From Botryosphaeria dothidea (Eukaryota; Ascomycota; Dothideomycetes; Botryosphaeriales; Botryosphaeriaceae): 64,000 nucleotides of DNA. Location of the stretch: assembly GCA_011503125.2 (NCBI GenBank), contig WWBZ02000040.1, forward strand, positions 248,001 to 312,000. Reading direction: 5' to 3'. Below, piece after piece: positions 32,520 to 45,780 of this stretch. The notes under the pieces are model-generated. The model worked only from the letters and a program-made list of their open reading frames with translations, searched no databases and was not told the origin of the DNA. The first letter of the stretch is position 1. Each line of letters opens with the position of its first letter. Position numbers and translations under genes: made by a program.

Positions 32520-35500
32520 CTACCCCGCCCACCCTTTCTTCCCCTTGCCCCACCTCTTCGGCACCCTACACAGCCAATACAAACCCAATGCTCCCACAAC
32601 ATTCACACCAACATAGACCCACAGAAGCCCAAAATTCCTCCACGCATACTGATACTCCGCGCCCACCCCTTTCAAAAACGCATCCGCGCTCGCCATCTTA
32701 CAGTACGCACACTCACCCCCTTCTCCATCCACCAAATACCCGCCCGCAACCTCCACCCACGGCTCCACGAACGCCTCACACGAAACATTCTGAGGCGCAC
32801 TAAACCTCAACACCTCGTTATCCGCGCACCTGACGCTCGCGCCGCCGACGGCGGTGCTCAGCATGGCCGAGACGAGGTAGGTGAAGGGAGAGAGGCGGTT
32901 CATCCACCGCCAGCCGGCCGGCAGCAGCGGCGCGGGCGGCAGGACGCCGCAGAAGACGAGGCCGAGGCTGACGCACAGCTGCGAGAGGTTGCTGCCGGCC
33001 TCGGCGGTCGGGCTGGGCGCGACGAGCGCGGCTGCCAGCGTCGACGCGAACAGCAGGCTGGCCCAGACGAGCAGCCACATGAGGCCGGCCCGCTCGGTCG
33101 CCGAGCCGGTCGCCGCCGCGTTGTGCTGCAGGCCGAGCAGGTAGTAGACGGGCGGGTAGAGCAGGAGCGAGGCGGCCGTGTTGTAGGGCACCTCGGCGAG
33201 CATGCTGGCGAGGAGGAAGGCCGGCCAGGAGTAGGTCTTGGACGGCCGCTCGCGGGCTTCGTAGAGGGTGCGCTGCGAGATGAAGAGCGGCATGAGCTGC
33301 TGGATGAGCTGGCCGAAGATGGTGATGAGCATGAAGATGGCGAACATTTGGTTTTGCAGGCCCTGGATGGTGTTGGGCGAGTTGAGGAAGACGAGGCCGA
33401 TGAAGAGTGACTGCGTTTTGTGATCAGTGTATGTCGTGCATGGCTTCCACGATGTGGAGACTTACCGAGAAGAGGCACAAGGAGAATTTGGAGTAAATGT
33501 ATGTCGGTGTGCGCCAGTACTGCTCGAACACGCGCTTCGTCACCTCGTGCATCTGAGTTCGAAACGGCGCTGCGAACTCCCTGTGCTCCTCCACCTCCCC
33601 GCTCACTGGGTTGCATTCCCCACTCTTCAGCCCAACCGGCTTCTCTTTCAGCTGAAGTAGCTCCTGGCGCACGGTATCGTACTCCAGACTATCTCTCCAC
33701 GCCCTCGCCCAATCCACATCTGAACTGCATCCGGGCGCTGCACCGATGACTTCCAGCAGCCACTCGGCTGGGTTGGCTTCTGCCGGGCACCTCTTGTTCT
33801 TCTCACATCTCTCCTCAAAGTAGTTGATCACAGTCCGCGAGTTTTCACCAATGTCGCCAAAATAGACTGTCTTGCCTCCTTCGTGCAGGAGCAGGAGGCG
33901 GTCAAACCTCCCGAACAGCATAGCAGAAGGCTGGTGGATAGTGCAGAGCACCGCCTGGCCTGCTTTCGTCAACTTCTCGATAAGGTCACAGATGGCCCAC
34001 GACGTTTGCGAATCCAAGCCTGAGGTGGGTTCATCCAGGAACAACAGAGCCGGTTTGGCAGCGAGCTCCACGCCGATTGTGAGGCGGCGTCGCTGTTCAA
34101 CGTTGAGGCCTGCAGGATCAATTAGTACCATGTTCGTCATCTTTGAAGGAGAACTTACCTTCTCCAGGAACACCAACGACAGCATCCGCATACTCTTCCA
34201 TGTCCAGTAACTTGATCACCTCCCACGCGTAATCCAGCTTCTCCTGCCTTGGCACACGTGCAGGTTGCCTCAGTAGCGCGCTGAAATTCAGAGCCTCCCG
34301 CACAGTAGAAGTCTCCAGATGGAGATCCTGCTGCTGAACATATCCTGTCGAACGCTGAAAGTTCGTATTCCGTGGCAAACCGTCAACTAAGACGTCTCCG
34401 GTCACCACGCCCATGGTTGTTCGAGCGGCAAGCGCGTCCAACAGTGTTGTTTTTCCGGCGCCAGAAACACCCTGCAGAACGAACTGTTAGCTGAGATTCT
34501 ACAGTTCGCAGTTCACAAGAAACAAATAGCCTCACCATCAGCGCGGTCAACGTCCCCGGTTTGATCCAGCCATCCACATTGTCGAGCAGTCGCTTGGGTC
34601 CATCCGCACTCTTGATATCATAGCACAAGTTCTGCCAATGAAAGATCGAAGTCTGCTTCATGATCGAGCCTGCATCCGCTCCCGGATCGCCGATGATGCT
34701 TCCACGCTGCCTCTTCACCGCGGCCTCGACGTCGTTCAATGGCCCGGCCTTGGGGCCGTGGCCGCGTCGGAAAACGAGAACCTCCCCTTTCGACCTCTTC
34801 TCGCGGATGTACTCCGTCGCCACCAAGTAGGTTATCATGAAGAAGAGGATAAAGCCGACCACAGCCGCGAAATCCCTGTGTCCCAGTCAGCAAAAACACC
34901 CACGCTCTCCTCCAGTGCCTTCCAGCTTGCGAATCAGAAAAAAACTCACCTCCATCGATGCGCGTGTTCATATCCGAACGCCGAACTCAAATACGCATCC
35001 CCGTCCACGACATCGGACCCCGGCTCCGCGCCCACCGCATCGCACACGCGGTTCTCGGGCGCCAGCCCGGGATACCCGGGCACGAAGCTCTCGCACCGCC
35101 AGCGCCGGCCGTGGAACTCGTTGACCATGAGCGCCTCGAAGCCGTACGCCACCGGGTCGACGCGGTTGATCCAGCGGCACCAGCCGGGCATGTAGCCCAC
35201 GGGAATGGCGAACCCGGTGAAGGTGACGACGGCGAGGATGAGCAGCGACGCGGGCACCATGGCCTGGGAGATGGTGCGTGAGACGGAGGCGATGGTGCGG
35301 AAGAGCATGGACATGGCGAGCGTCAGCGCGAAGGAGACGAGCAGGAAGAAGAAGAAGGCGGTCGCCTCGCGGCGCAGGTTGGTCAGGAAGTAGAGGGCCA
35401 CGTTGAAGATGATGCAGTTGACCACCTTGTACGGGATTTCGGTGAGCATGCTGGCGAAGGCTTCGGCACTGGGGTGGTAGAGGGCGTAGCGGGTGTGCTT

Positions 35501-37786
35501 TTCGACGATGGGGCGTTGGGCGTAGAGGGTGAGGATCTGTCGTTGAAGTCAGTACATCGTCTTTCCGCTGAGAGATAGCTCGGATTCTGATTCTTACCTC
35601 AAGAGCGCTGCCGAAAGCATTCAAAAGGATGGCGAAGAATAGGACAGCTCCTCGCTGGAAGAAGTGTTCCGCGTCATCTTTCAAGTTGTAAAATACGCTT
35701 CCCATGATCAATGACATAACGGCATTCCCGAAGAACTGCGTAATGGTAAGACTCGGGTCTGCCTTCAATCGTTTGATGCATCGCCAGAGGCAAAGCCGCA
35801 CTTGCTGCCCATAAGACAGGGTGTATGGCGACTTCGTACGCCTGAGCCAAAGTTATCAGCAACATTACTTCTTTCAGCATTTTTGAGATCACTTACGCCA
35901 ATTTTGACTGTTGTGCTTTCTTCGATGCCACAAAATTATCCAGATACTTGCCACTAAATGAGTACTTCTTATCATAATCCCTCACATCTTCCAAGAGGCA
36001 ATAGTATTCTTCGCTCGCCCTCCACACGGCCGCGAACTCATCAGCCGTTCGTGGAACACGATTCTCGTACCCTTCCCGCACGATCCTTTCCTGCGGACTG
36101 GTCATTGACGTAAGAAAGTCCGCCGTAGTCTGACGCTGCGGACATTCGAATCCCAAGTCCACGAAATAACTTTTCGCAGCTTCGCAGCGGCCGAAGAAGA
36201 TCTGTCGGCCCTCATACAGGACCGTCACGTTGTCAAAGACCTACATCTCGTCAGTGTATCAAAGGCCACATGAAGGAAATGGACTACTCAGAACTCACAT
36301 CATACGTGCTCTGACTGGCCTGGTAAATAGCCACGCATGCAGTGACCCCCAAATACTCCGCCTGCACCCTCAAATTCCTGCAAAACTCCAGCGCATTCGC
36401 GCTATCCAAGCCCCTCGTGCTGTTGTCCCAGCACTGCAGCGGCGCCCTGCTCAGCGTGGCCTCAGCGATACTCACCCGCTTCCTCTCACCGCCGCTGACG
36501 CCGCGCACGAACTCATTCCCGACCTTGGTGTCGAGGGTGTGTCCGATGCCGAACATGGCCATGGCAACGTCGCGCATGTGCTCGGCCCACGCCTCACGGT
36601 CGACGCCGCCAGCCACTACACGTGGCGCCCGGGCACGCGCGGCGAAGAGCAGCGTGTCGCCAACGGTGAGAGACGGGAAATGCACGTCCTGCTCGGCCGT
36701 GTAGATGGCGTCGCCGCGGAAGTCGTGGTGCATCTGGTCGGCGCAGATGCCTGCATCTCATCAGACCCCATCCCAAAAAAAAAAAAAAAGACGAACAGGA
36801 AACTCACCCCGATAGTTCAAATAACTCCCCTCATCCACCCTCACGCCCCCCGTCTCCCCCGCCAGCGTCTTCAACAGCGTCGAGCACCCGCTCCCCGGCG
36901 GCCCCAACACCAACAACAGCTCTCCCGCCTCCACCACGCCATCAAACCCCCGCAGAATCTCCTTCCTCCCCCTCCCCCCGCCCCTCCCACCGACGACCTC
37001 CCTCACCCACTCCGCGCCCCGCAAGAGCACCGCGTTCCCCACCGTCCGCTGGTACTCGCTCTCCCCGCCCGCACCTTCCGCGCCGCTCACGCTCAGGTTC
37101 GCAAACGCCACGCCCGCCGTGCGCTGCGGCGCTTGCTGCTGCTGCACGCGCAGCACCGCCCGCGCCCACTTCCTCGCGCAGAAAGCGGGGCCGCGCGGAT
37201 CGAGCTCGGAGCCAGGTGCTGCATGAAACGGGTTCCCATCAGCAGCGTCATCCGCGCCGACATAGAGGGGCAGCGACGAATACCGGCGCGCGACGCCCTG
37301 GATGCGGCGGGCGCGGTCCGCATCGCCAGCGCCGGCGATGCGGCGCGAGGGCGTCGGGGAAGGGCGGCGGCGCGGGGAGGCGGCGGCAGGGGCGAGGCTG
37401 CTGGCGGTGGTCTTCTTGCTGGCCTGGGTCCACTTGGAGTGGGCGCTGTGCAGGCTCTGGCGGTCGTCGTGGGCGTCGAGGAGCTCGATGCGCGAGTAGT
37501 CTTCGGGGAGGTGCCGGTTGCCGGCCGACGACGACGACTCGCTGTAGCGGGTGCTGGGCGCGTCGCCTTCGTCGGCGTCGCGCCAGAAGTCGCTTGGGGC
37601 GTTGGATTGGGAGTGGGTGCGGGTGTCGTCGTTGGGCGTGCGGCGGGGGAGGATGGTCATGCCGACTTGCTCTCCACCACCACTGCTGCCGCTGCCGCTG
37701 CCGCCGCCGCCGCCGCCGCCGCCATTGTCTGAGTCGGCGGCTGTGGAGGCGCGGCGGCTGCGGGCTGGGTTTCGAAATGAGACCAT
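32520..37786 (-). CDS. PDR-type ABC-G transporter (full length)
   Basis: Nine exons (36808-37786, 36299-36750, 35897-36240, 35598-35841, 34950-35536, 34536-34875, 34159-34471, 33466-34109, 32520-33410) join in phase to 1,597 residues. The order NBD1-TMD1-NBD2-TMD2 is the CDR1/PDR5 layout of plasma-membrane drug efflux pumps. NBD1 has [16 protein letters not shown] (294-309, Cys for Lys as usual in PDR proteins), signature [13 protein letters not shown] and [14 protein letters not shown]2 has [12 protein letters not shown], the degenerate signature [12 protein letters not shown] and [14 protein letters not shown]. Transmembrane helices and conserved loops ([31 protein letters not shown]) are clear. 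The N-terminus before NBD1 is about 290 residues, long for the family, Ser/Arg-rich and with nine Gly in a row. The substrate cannot be read from the sequence. Confidence 0.93.
37688..37723. repeat. GCC/CTG trinucleotide repeat in the ABC transporter N-terminus
   Basis: A run of GCC with interspersed GCT units encodes the Gly/Ser stretch near residues 21-36. It is a likely site of length polymorphism. Confidence 0.8.
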
Positions 37787-40700
37787 TCGAGGCTAGAGGT
37801 GTTCACTCCAATGCTAGGGTAGATCAGTAAGGTTCTGGAGAATGGAGAATGGATGGATGAGTGGGTTAGTGTTTTGCTCGCAGTTGCAGAGAAGATGCAT
37901 ATGTCTAGGAGCCTGCAGAAAGTCCGATCCAGGGGCATACGGAACCTGAGCTCTTCTCCGTTGCTAGGTGAGATGGGGACCCAACCGTGCGGTACGCTGC
38001 AGTCCATGATATCCCTTGCGTGCGAATCATCACCTCCCACCACACTAGAGCGCGAGCAAGGGGAGAAGAATGCAAGGCTGGGAAAGAAAGTTTCGTGTTC
38101 CAACAAAATTCCAGCCAGTCCAAGATATGAAGATTGTAGACAGTTAATGGAGTTGAAGTGGCGTGAATGCCTTCTCCGTCGTGGACGTTGCGCAATCTTA
38201 TCATTGAAAGCCACGCCTGGTTCTGGCATGTGTAACGTCGCTGCTTTTCTAAAAAGATCAATGTTATTGAGCCACCGAGAACTCTTGGATTTGGCCCGAC
38301 TGCGAGTCCAAAATCTGTCATTTCCACACCAGCATGTAGATCGGGCTCGCGCTGAGCATGTCAACTGCTGGCAGGTACCTGCAGATCCTCTGAAGAGATG
38401 TTGTTCCGAATAATCAGATCCTCGAAATGTTCGGTAGCTAGTCGAGGTCTCTTGCATCTTCGACGCGCGTGCACAGCATACTGAAATGTGAACATCATCG
38501 GAGGTAATTGTTGTTCTTTCTTGTGGCACGATTCGGCCAAGAAAAAAAAATCACTCTGAGGCTACACTCCCACCTTCACTTCTAGAATAGATTAGCTGCC
38601 TTTTCCTGAGATACCGCCAGCGAGCGCTCAAAGACGGACGTTCACTAGCAAACGGTTTCCCTTTGTAAGCGCGTCCACCAGGGAGTCTCCAGCGCCAAGC
38701 TTTCAAGCCTCTTTCAACACTAAATAGTCAGCCAGTAAGCTAACGAATGTTTTGAAAAGAAGAGGCAAAGTTATCAAGTGAACAGCGATGACAGAAGAGG
38801 GGCGGGGGATAGAAAGATGGAGAATGGCACCGATGAAACGAATGAAGAAACTACGCACCAAGCTCACAGGTTGATGTCACAGAAACTATGCAGGAATTGA
38901 CTTTGTTCAAATAACGTCACAGCAAAAACAGAGTGCTGCTCTTTATGCTTAAATTATAATCGAAATCGGGCGAAGAAAAGCACAAGTGAAAGAAACGACG
39001 GTGAGTCATCTTTCGTTTCTTGTTGCAATCCGCTAATATATACCAGAGTTCAGGAAAAGACAAATGCAAAGAAATAGAAGGATATAGGCCACTCCGCTAT
39101 CATTGTCTTACTGCGAAACGAAGATCTGGTCACTGAGATTTGTCCCTTTCGAAACACGGAATAGCGATTGGACGAAGTTGCTGACGGCGCTACCTCCTCC
39201 ATCCCAACAATTGGACTTGCTTTTTGGGAGGCTACAGCTTGGCAGTTGCGTAATACGAGCTTAGGACTTTTGTGCAGCAACTAGATAGTCTTTTCACAAT
39301 CAATCCATTGCGATGCCCAGAATCTTCCGGCGGCCTCCGCCCTGCAGCGCGAGGCGTCCCTCTAGTCGAATGACTGCCGATCGCGAGCCACGTAAATCCG
39401 CATGTACGATGAGAGCGAGACTCAAGGATCTGCGAAAATCCGCCACCCCGCTGATCAACAGACTTTATCGATTGGTATGCTCGAAAATAGCAGCGACGGG
39501 CGCAGGCCTGAGGATCTCGATCGGCGGTCGGAGGCGTAGGAGGGGACTATTGGGTAGGTCGCGCGGCCTGAATACGACATGTACCTACGTGGTCGGCCGC
39601 TGCGAGACCCTTCCGACGTGCCCTTCCGATCGGACACTGACGCCGGCGCGTCGGCTACGAATTAATTGAAGCCGCTGCTTCAGCCACTCGTCTCCTCGCA
39701 GAGACGAGCGGGTAAAGCGCAGGGACCAGTGGCCTCGTTTCTATCCTTAGGCCGTCACAGCCTCGTCGGCGGGCCGGAGAAGCTTCCAGCAGCGAGATGG
39801 CACGGCGCTTCCCACCGATGCGGCAATTCTGGGGGTCCCTTCCGGGGGACGGACGGACGGTCAACAACAGGCGAGGCAAGGAGCTTCTCGACTCGAAGTC
39901 CGTCTCGTGGTACAAGCTTGGCGGCCAGCGCACCATCCGGCGTACGAGGCGCTCGCAGGACGTGCGTGCTTCACGGCGGCGAAGAATGCCATGTCGGGCG
40001 TGGTGCTGCAGGACGCGGATGCGGCTGGGGCGTTGCGGCGACCACGGGTGCTGGCGCGAGTAGCCTGTGAGCCGGCGTCGCAACGCTCGCCGTCGCTTCT
40101 CTTCCCCAGATCGCGCGCGAGATGCTGCAGAACTCACCTGGGTCGGCTGCACCCCTAAGGGGCACCCTTCACCTGGATCTGAGGCGCATAAAAGGCGCGA
40201 GGGTGACGGTGGCTGCCGGGTCAGGGGTGATTGAGACGGCTGGGCAGGGCAGACGGAGGGCGCTGTGAGTGGTGAGATGAAAGATGATGGCGCAGGGCAG
40301 GCGGGAGCGACGCAATGGCGGCCGTTGGCGGTGACTTGGGCGGTGCCTGACTCAGGCACAAGGGCAACGCGTGGCGATCATGAAGGGAAGCCGTGAGGTG
40401 CCCAGTGCGCGGCTGCAGCTGCGGTGTCCAGAGCTTCCAGATCGGCGCAGATGGGGCCGCGTCGCACAGCCGCCGCGCGAGCTCCATCGCGACTTTTCCC
40501 TCGAGCTCACTTCGTGCTGCGTTTGCGTGCCAATGGCGCGGCCAAGGCTCCGCAGGCTGGGCTTGGGTCGCGCGGCTGCATGGAGAGGCGTTTCAAGAGC
40601 ACCTTTCGGCATGCTAGGCCTGGCCGGGCTGCACAGGCGCGGTGTTTCAGGCGTCCCGAAGAGTAAGCTGGGCAGGTGCTCTTCCCTGCGGCCTGCAATA

Positions 40701-40995
40701 ATGCGACGGACCTGGCTGCCTGTGGCATTATTCCTCTGCGGCCCGCGCCATTCCAGGCTGCCTGCAGCCAATCGGCGCAGGCCTCTTCCTCCACAGGGGC
40801 CACGCCTGCTTCGAACAATAAAAGCTCGCCCAGACTCCCAACACCCGCCTTTTTGTTCTTCAGTCAGCGACTCACTTTCTAGTCCTGGACTCCCTTTTAA
40901 AGGTCCCGCGTTCACTATCAATTTCCTATACGCGTCAATACCCCCCGTCTTCTACTTCTTCTTCCCATCAATCCATCGCCGAAGCCGACGACAAC
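37787..40995. other. 3.2-kb intergenic region between divergent genes
   Basis: The left part (to about 39.3 kb) is AT-richer and is expected to hold the ABC transporter promoter. The right part (39.3-40.95 kb) is GC-rich, so several long frames overlap on both strands, the longest being 234 residues at 39655-40359 minus. Their composition is biased and no motif supports them. It ends in the pyrimidine-rich leader of the gene at 40996. Confidence 0.45.
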
Positions 40996-42680
40996 ATGGC
41001 CGACGGTGGTGACTACAACACGCGCCGCGCGCGCGCCGAGACCGTGAGCTCGAGGAGCGTGCGGATAGACCAGTCTGCCGACCAGGTCGAGCCCACACCC
41101 TCGGCTTACGCTGTCCACCCTCCGCCGTCGAGCAACGGCACCGCTGTGACTGAGCAGGAGAAGCTCGACATCGAGACTAAGCCTCTCGAAGCCGCTTTCT
41201 CCCCCGGCCATATAGCTCCACAGATGATCAAGTACCGCCAGAAGCGCTCAAAGACAATCGACCTGGACGACTACTTCGTACGGCCTCTAGCCAACACACC
41301 CCATAGCAAGCTCTGGCTGACCTCGCTCTAGGAAGGACCCCGCGCTATCGAAAAGCACTCGAAGTGGCCCATGTTCATGCGCATGCACGGCAGCATCTTC
41401 CCGGAGCTCATCCTGCCAGTCATTTGTTGTGGTTTGTGGGCGACGTTAATGTGTGTTTTGGTTGCAATTACAGTGCTGATTTTCGCAATGTTGAAGGCAC
41501 GGTGCTAATTACATACAGTTCTTGCGTTTCCCACTACGTCCACCCCCTCGGTGTCGACAACATCCTCTTGACCGTCCTTGGCTTCGTCGTCTCCCTCGCC
41601 ATCTCCCTCCGCAGCACTACTGCCTACGAACGTTACTCTGAAGGCCGCAGGTATTGGGCCCAGCTCATGCTTGTCTCGCAAACTCTCGCACGTGAGATCT
41701 GGGTTTCGGCTGAGGAGCGTGAGGGCGAGGAGGGAAAAGAAGATGTACTTGGCAAACTGTACGCCACACAAATACCCCGTCTCGACCAATGACTGACATC
41801 CGCTTAGGACCGGCCTCAATCTCATTGTCGCTTTCGCCAACGCCCTCAAGCACAAGCTGCGTTTCGAGCCCTACATGCACTATGAGGACTTGCAGGGCCT
41901 GGTCCAGCATCTCGACACCTACGCCAAGGAAGCCGAAGATCCCGACCTTTTCCTCCCGCAGAGCAAGTCTACCTGGAAGACCATCGGTGAATACCTCGGC
42001 CTGCCTATGGCTGAGTCCAACCCTCGCAAGCAGCTCAAGCGCGCCAAGAAGCCGCTTGGAAACCTGCCCCTCGAGATTCTCAACCACCTCAGCCGATATG
42101 TTGACACTCTGACCGAGGGCGACGAGCCGAAGCTCAAGGGCTACCACCAGGTCCAAGCCACGCAATCCATCTTCCAGTTGAATGATGTTCTTGCCGGTAC
42201 GGAGCGTGTTCTCAACACTCCCCTCCCTATCGCCTACACGATCGCTATCTCGCAGATCGCCTGGATCTACGTCCTCATGCTGCCCTTCCAGTTGTGGCCC
42301 ACTCTCAAGTGGATTACCATTCCCGGTACCATGGCTGCTGCGTACATCATCCTGGGCTTCGAGGCCATTGCCGCGAGATCGAGAACCCGTTCGGTAACGA
42401 CGTCAACGACCTGCCGCTCGACGACTACTGCAACCAATTAGCCAGTGAGATCGACATCATCGCCTCGACTCCCGCTCCCAAGCCCGCAGAGTTCATCAAG
42501 CGTCAAGACAACCTGGTCCTCTTCCCGTTCAGCCCCAACGGCTACAGCGCCTGGGCCTCCCGCTCCGTCGGTCAGATCCGCGAACGTCTGCGGTCCCGAC
42601 CCCTCCAAACCATGCAGGAGTCCCTGGACGCCCGGAAGAGCATGCACGAGACGCGGCAGAAGAAGCAGGAGGAGGTATAG
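40996..42680 (+). CDS. Bestrophin-like / UPF0187 membrane channel, with a frameshift
   Basis: Exons are 40996-41277, 41332-41450, 41519-41758 and 41808-42680. Introns of 54, 68 and 49 nt restore family sequence, for example DDYF-EGPRAIEKHSKWPMF and GK-LTGLNLIVAFANALKH. Family marks include FMRMHGSIFPELILPV, VDNILLTVLGFVVSLAISLR, STTAYERYSEGRRYWAQL and the highly conserved IENPFGNDVNDLPLD. The family forms anion or ion channels in membranes; hydrophobic segments fit that. In exon 4 the frame breaks near 42373: GFEAIA is in one frame and EIENPFG in the next, as if one G were missing from GCGGAGATC. There is no intron signal there. The last part (EFIKRQDNLVLFPFSPNGYS) ends at 42680. It is either a sequencing error or a real lesion. 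Confidence 0.85.
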
Positions 42681-45600
42681 CCTTGACTGCGGCTGTACCC
42701 TTTCCTTCTGTCTCTCTCTCCTACTCGTTGATTTGTCGTTATACCCCTCGGTTATCTTTTTACAAGCGGTCTCGGAAAATTGAACATCTTCGCTTCTCTG
42801 TCAAAATTGGAACGGAAGCAGCCAAGCACACCCCAGAAAGGGCCTTTATCAACTGTCGTCTCAAAAGAGATTCTTTTTAGCGAGCACGGACACCGGAGTT
42901 TTAGTATCCCCAGCGAGATTGCTTGGTTTGTTGTTGTGTTTTTTATTGTCAATTTCAGCAGCGAGGAACGGCGTTGCCTGCTTTTTTGATCTCATCTCCA
43001 GCCAAGGGAAAAATATGGAGGAAAAGGTCTACGGTGACCTTTTCGCGCACAAAAAAAAGGATGTATTTGCGGGTGCATTTAACTGTATACATCGATCGGC
43101 TTATTTTTTCTGTTGATGGGAAGCCTACTTGCTTTTTTACTGGCCCACGGAAATACCGTGGGTTTGTTGCCAATGTTTGAGCTCTTAAGTGAGTCATCAT
43201 ACTTGGGGAGGACGAACACATCAAGTTTGTCACTCAAAATCCTCTTCTCATACGCTCCTTGATCAGAAGCATCAAATTTCCTTTGTGGATGCTCCGTCTA
43301 GAAATATTTAAAACGATTCGCCCCCCCCCTCCAAAACAAATCTCGCTCTCCTGCGCCTTCTTGCATTGTGGTGTTATACGTCTTTCTTTCTTTGGGAAGT
43401 TGTGCATATGCATATGCATATGCGCCAAGTCTGTTGAGGTGCCTGCCCAGCCGCGTGGCTGGCTGATGGCTGAAGTATATACCCCTGAGGCTTGCAGGTA
43501 ATCCAATCATTTGTGCTTCGCTTGCTTACTCTTGCGGCACCGCCTTTTCAGCGGCTCGTCTTACATCTGGGGTGATCTCTCTCAGTGAGCTCGGATGGGC
43601 GTGAGATTCTAGATTCTTGTGGGTACGTGTTGGCGTGTTGACATGTGAGGTAGAAGGATTGCAATCCATGTGGGTGTCTTCTTTTCTTTCCGACTGCATG
43701 TGAGAGTTGTCAAACAGAAAAAGACATGTCAGCTCACCTGCATGAGACTTCGGCGGCGCCGGTGAAGTCCCGATCTCTTACCTTCGAGGGTGAACAGAGA
43801 GCAAAAGTGAGAAAAGGGAAAAAAAGATAAATCCGCTGGCAGAACATCCCACCTCCACACCGAATCAGGCAGCTGGTGTAGGAATCGAAGTGTGACACCA
43901 AACGCGATTCGAACTCGTGCGTTGTGTGTGGTAACTCTTGGAGATCACAAACCCTAGGGATTTACACCTTAAGGTCCCAGTGATACGGTATTAACCCGTG
44001 GCCTATACCATATACCCGACCGTCTTGTTGTTGAAGAGAGCTTGGCTTTCAGGTTACCATTGTCCTCTCGTTCAACACCATCCGGTTACAGTAGATCACT
44101 TTCAGTAAGGTGAAGGTCACAGCAGCATCGTTTTATTCAAGCTCGACAAGTCACAGATTTTGTGTGCCAGGACCGAATGCAGGTCCCCGCCCTTTCTTCC
44201 CTTGATTTTTGTTCCGTATGTGATATTCTTCTGAAGCACCCAACTGCAGATGTACATCACTTCCTCAAAGACAGCGAACGCACCCATCTCACTTACCCCA
44301 GACACAAATTTTACAACCGAAGCCACCAAGTCTATCATACTGTTTTCTGTTCCACCTTTGCATGCCATTTCACGATTCTTTCATTTTGTCTGGCTTCTCA
44401 TATTACTGTTCTTGTGACAGTTTCGGGCTCTCCACATTAACGCCATAGAGGATTGGTGATATCTGTAAAGTGAGACAGCATGGTCCAGGTTGTGCATTGG
44501 AGGCGCTGCATAAACATCAAAATGTCGGGTAGAACGGAACGAGACTATCAAGCTATTGTGATCACGATGGTTTGATTTGAGGATCCAGAGCAACACTTGG
44601 CAAGCCATGTCGTTGTGACGCGGCAGAGAGGTCGCCCAAGATTTCCCGGGTTGCGCCGCTCGCACATCCTACTAAACGACCTTCATTTCATACCTTGCCG
44701 GAGATCGCACACGGGAAGTTTCGGGCGAGCTTCTACACCTATGCTGCCTACAGCACTTTTTCCTGCAGATCCCGAGCCGTGCAGCATCCCTGAATATCAA
44801 ACAGATGGCTCCACGTCGGGCAGATCACCTCCATGCTCTCTTCTTTTTCCTTATCACAAAATTTTTTCTGCCGCCTCATTCTTACAACAGCCGAGGCAAA
44901 AGTACGCGCGTAGAGAAAAGAAAGTTCCCACGGGAAGGACCACAGAGCGGCGGCGGTGGGTGCACACACGAACCCCCCAAAGACCAACAACCGATCCAAC
45001 CACCATAATCTTACAATGCTATCAACAATCGTGAGTCACAACGGATCATAGCCCTAAGCGAATATAACCGGCAGATAAAAAAAAATTTCCTCCGCATTGA
45101 CGGACTACTCAGAAAGCAGTAAATCCGATCTCGCATCGCCGAAATGCGCCAAAGGAACGAGCTATCAACATCATCAAACGGAAGTGAACGGGACTGGCGC
45201 CCTCACACGTCCGCACCGGTCAGCTCCACATAACAAGCAGTATATCACATGAATCTTATCGCCGCACCACTTTCTCTACTCCAGGACCACCGCGCGCCCC
45301 TAGCGGACAATTAAACATCCTGAAGGCAAATTGAACAAAAAACGACACACATCACAGACGACACCATCGCACGAAGGAGCAGAAACCTATCATTCCCGAA
45401 GGTAATAGTACTAAAGTACAGCAACGAACACTTCCCTCCACAAAAGCCCGCCCTTCTTTACCACGAAGCAGCAGCGTACAGCAGCCAACTTTGTCGAGAA
45501 GCCAAGGATGGAGAGGAGGACGGCAACTAAAGAATAGCCCATTTCTGATTCTCCAAAAGGGAAAAGAAACAAGAAAATCAAGAAGAAAAAGTTTCGGAAC

Positions 45601-45780
45601 CCCACTAGCGCCTCGAGAAGTTTCCTCGTTGACCCGGGTCCAACAGTCAATTGGACCTTTCATCACTTTAGCAAATAGAGAAAAAAAAACTGCCTTTCTA
45701 AGCTATCCAACCCTTTCGTTCATCCTTTCATGCATACCACCCGACAAATATTTTCTCATCCCACGCATGATTAAAAGTGC
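42681..45780. other. 3.1-kb intergenic region between convergent genes
   Basis: No gene is supported. A short GCATAT tandem repeat lies at about 43402-43424. The minus strand around 43905 has a T-loop-like string (GTTCGAATC), but I could not fold a complete tRNA. The two 3' UTRs are expected here. Confidence 0.45.

Noticed and set aside
32421..33410. 329-residue open frame on the plus strand
   Set aside because: Shadow of the last transmembrane exon of the ABC transporter; its composition is dominated by Arg, His, Pro and Glu runs.
36230..37732. 500-residue open frame on the plus strand
   Set aside because: It is antisense to the GC-rich first exons of the ABC transporter, with Arg/Ala/Gly-biased composition and no motif. 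The minus strand holds clear PDR domains.
39655..41012. Several overlapping long frames in GC-rich DNA
   Set aside because: High GC leaves frames open on both strands by chance; none has a motif or a consistent splice model.
43881..44050. Possible tRNA on the minus strand (T-loop-like GTTCGAATC)
   Set aside because: One mismatch lies in the T stem and I could not find a matching acceptor 5' strand, D arm and anticodon arm. tRNAscan-SE would decide; a score well above cutoff would overturn this.
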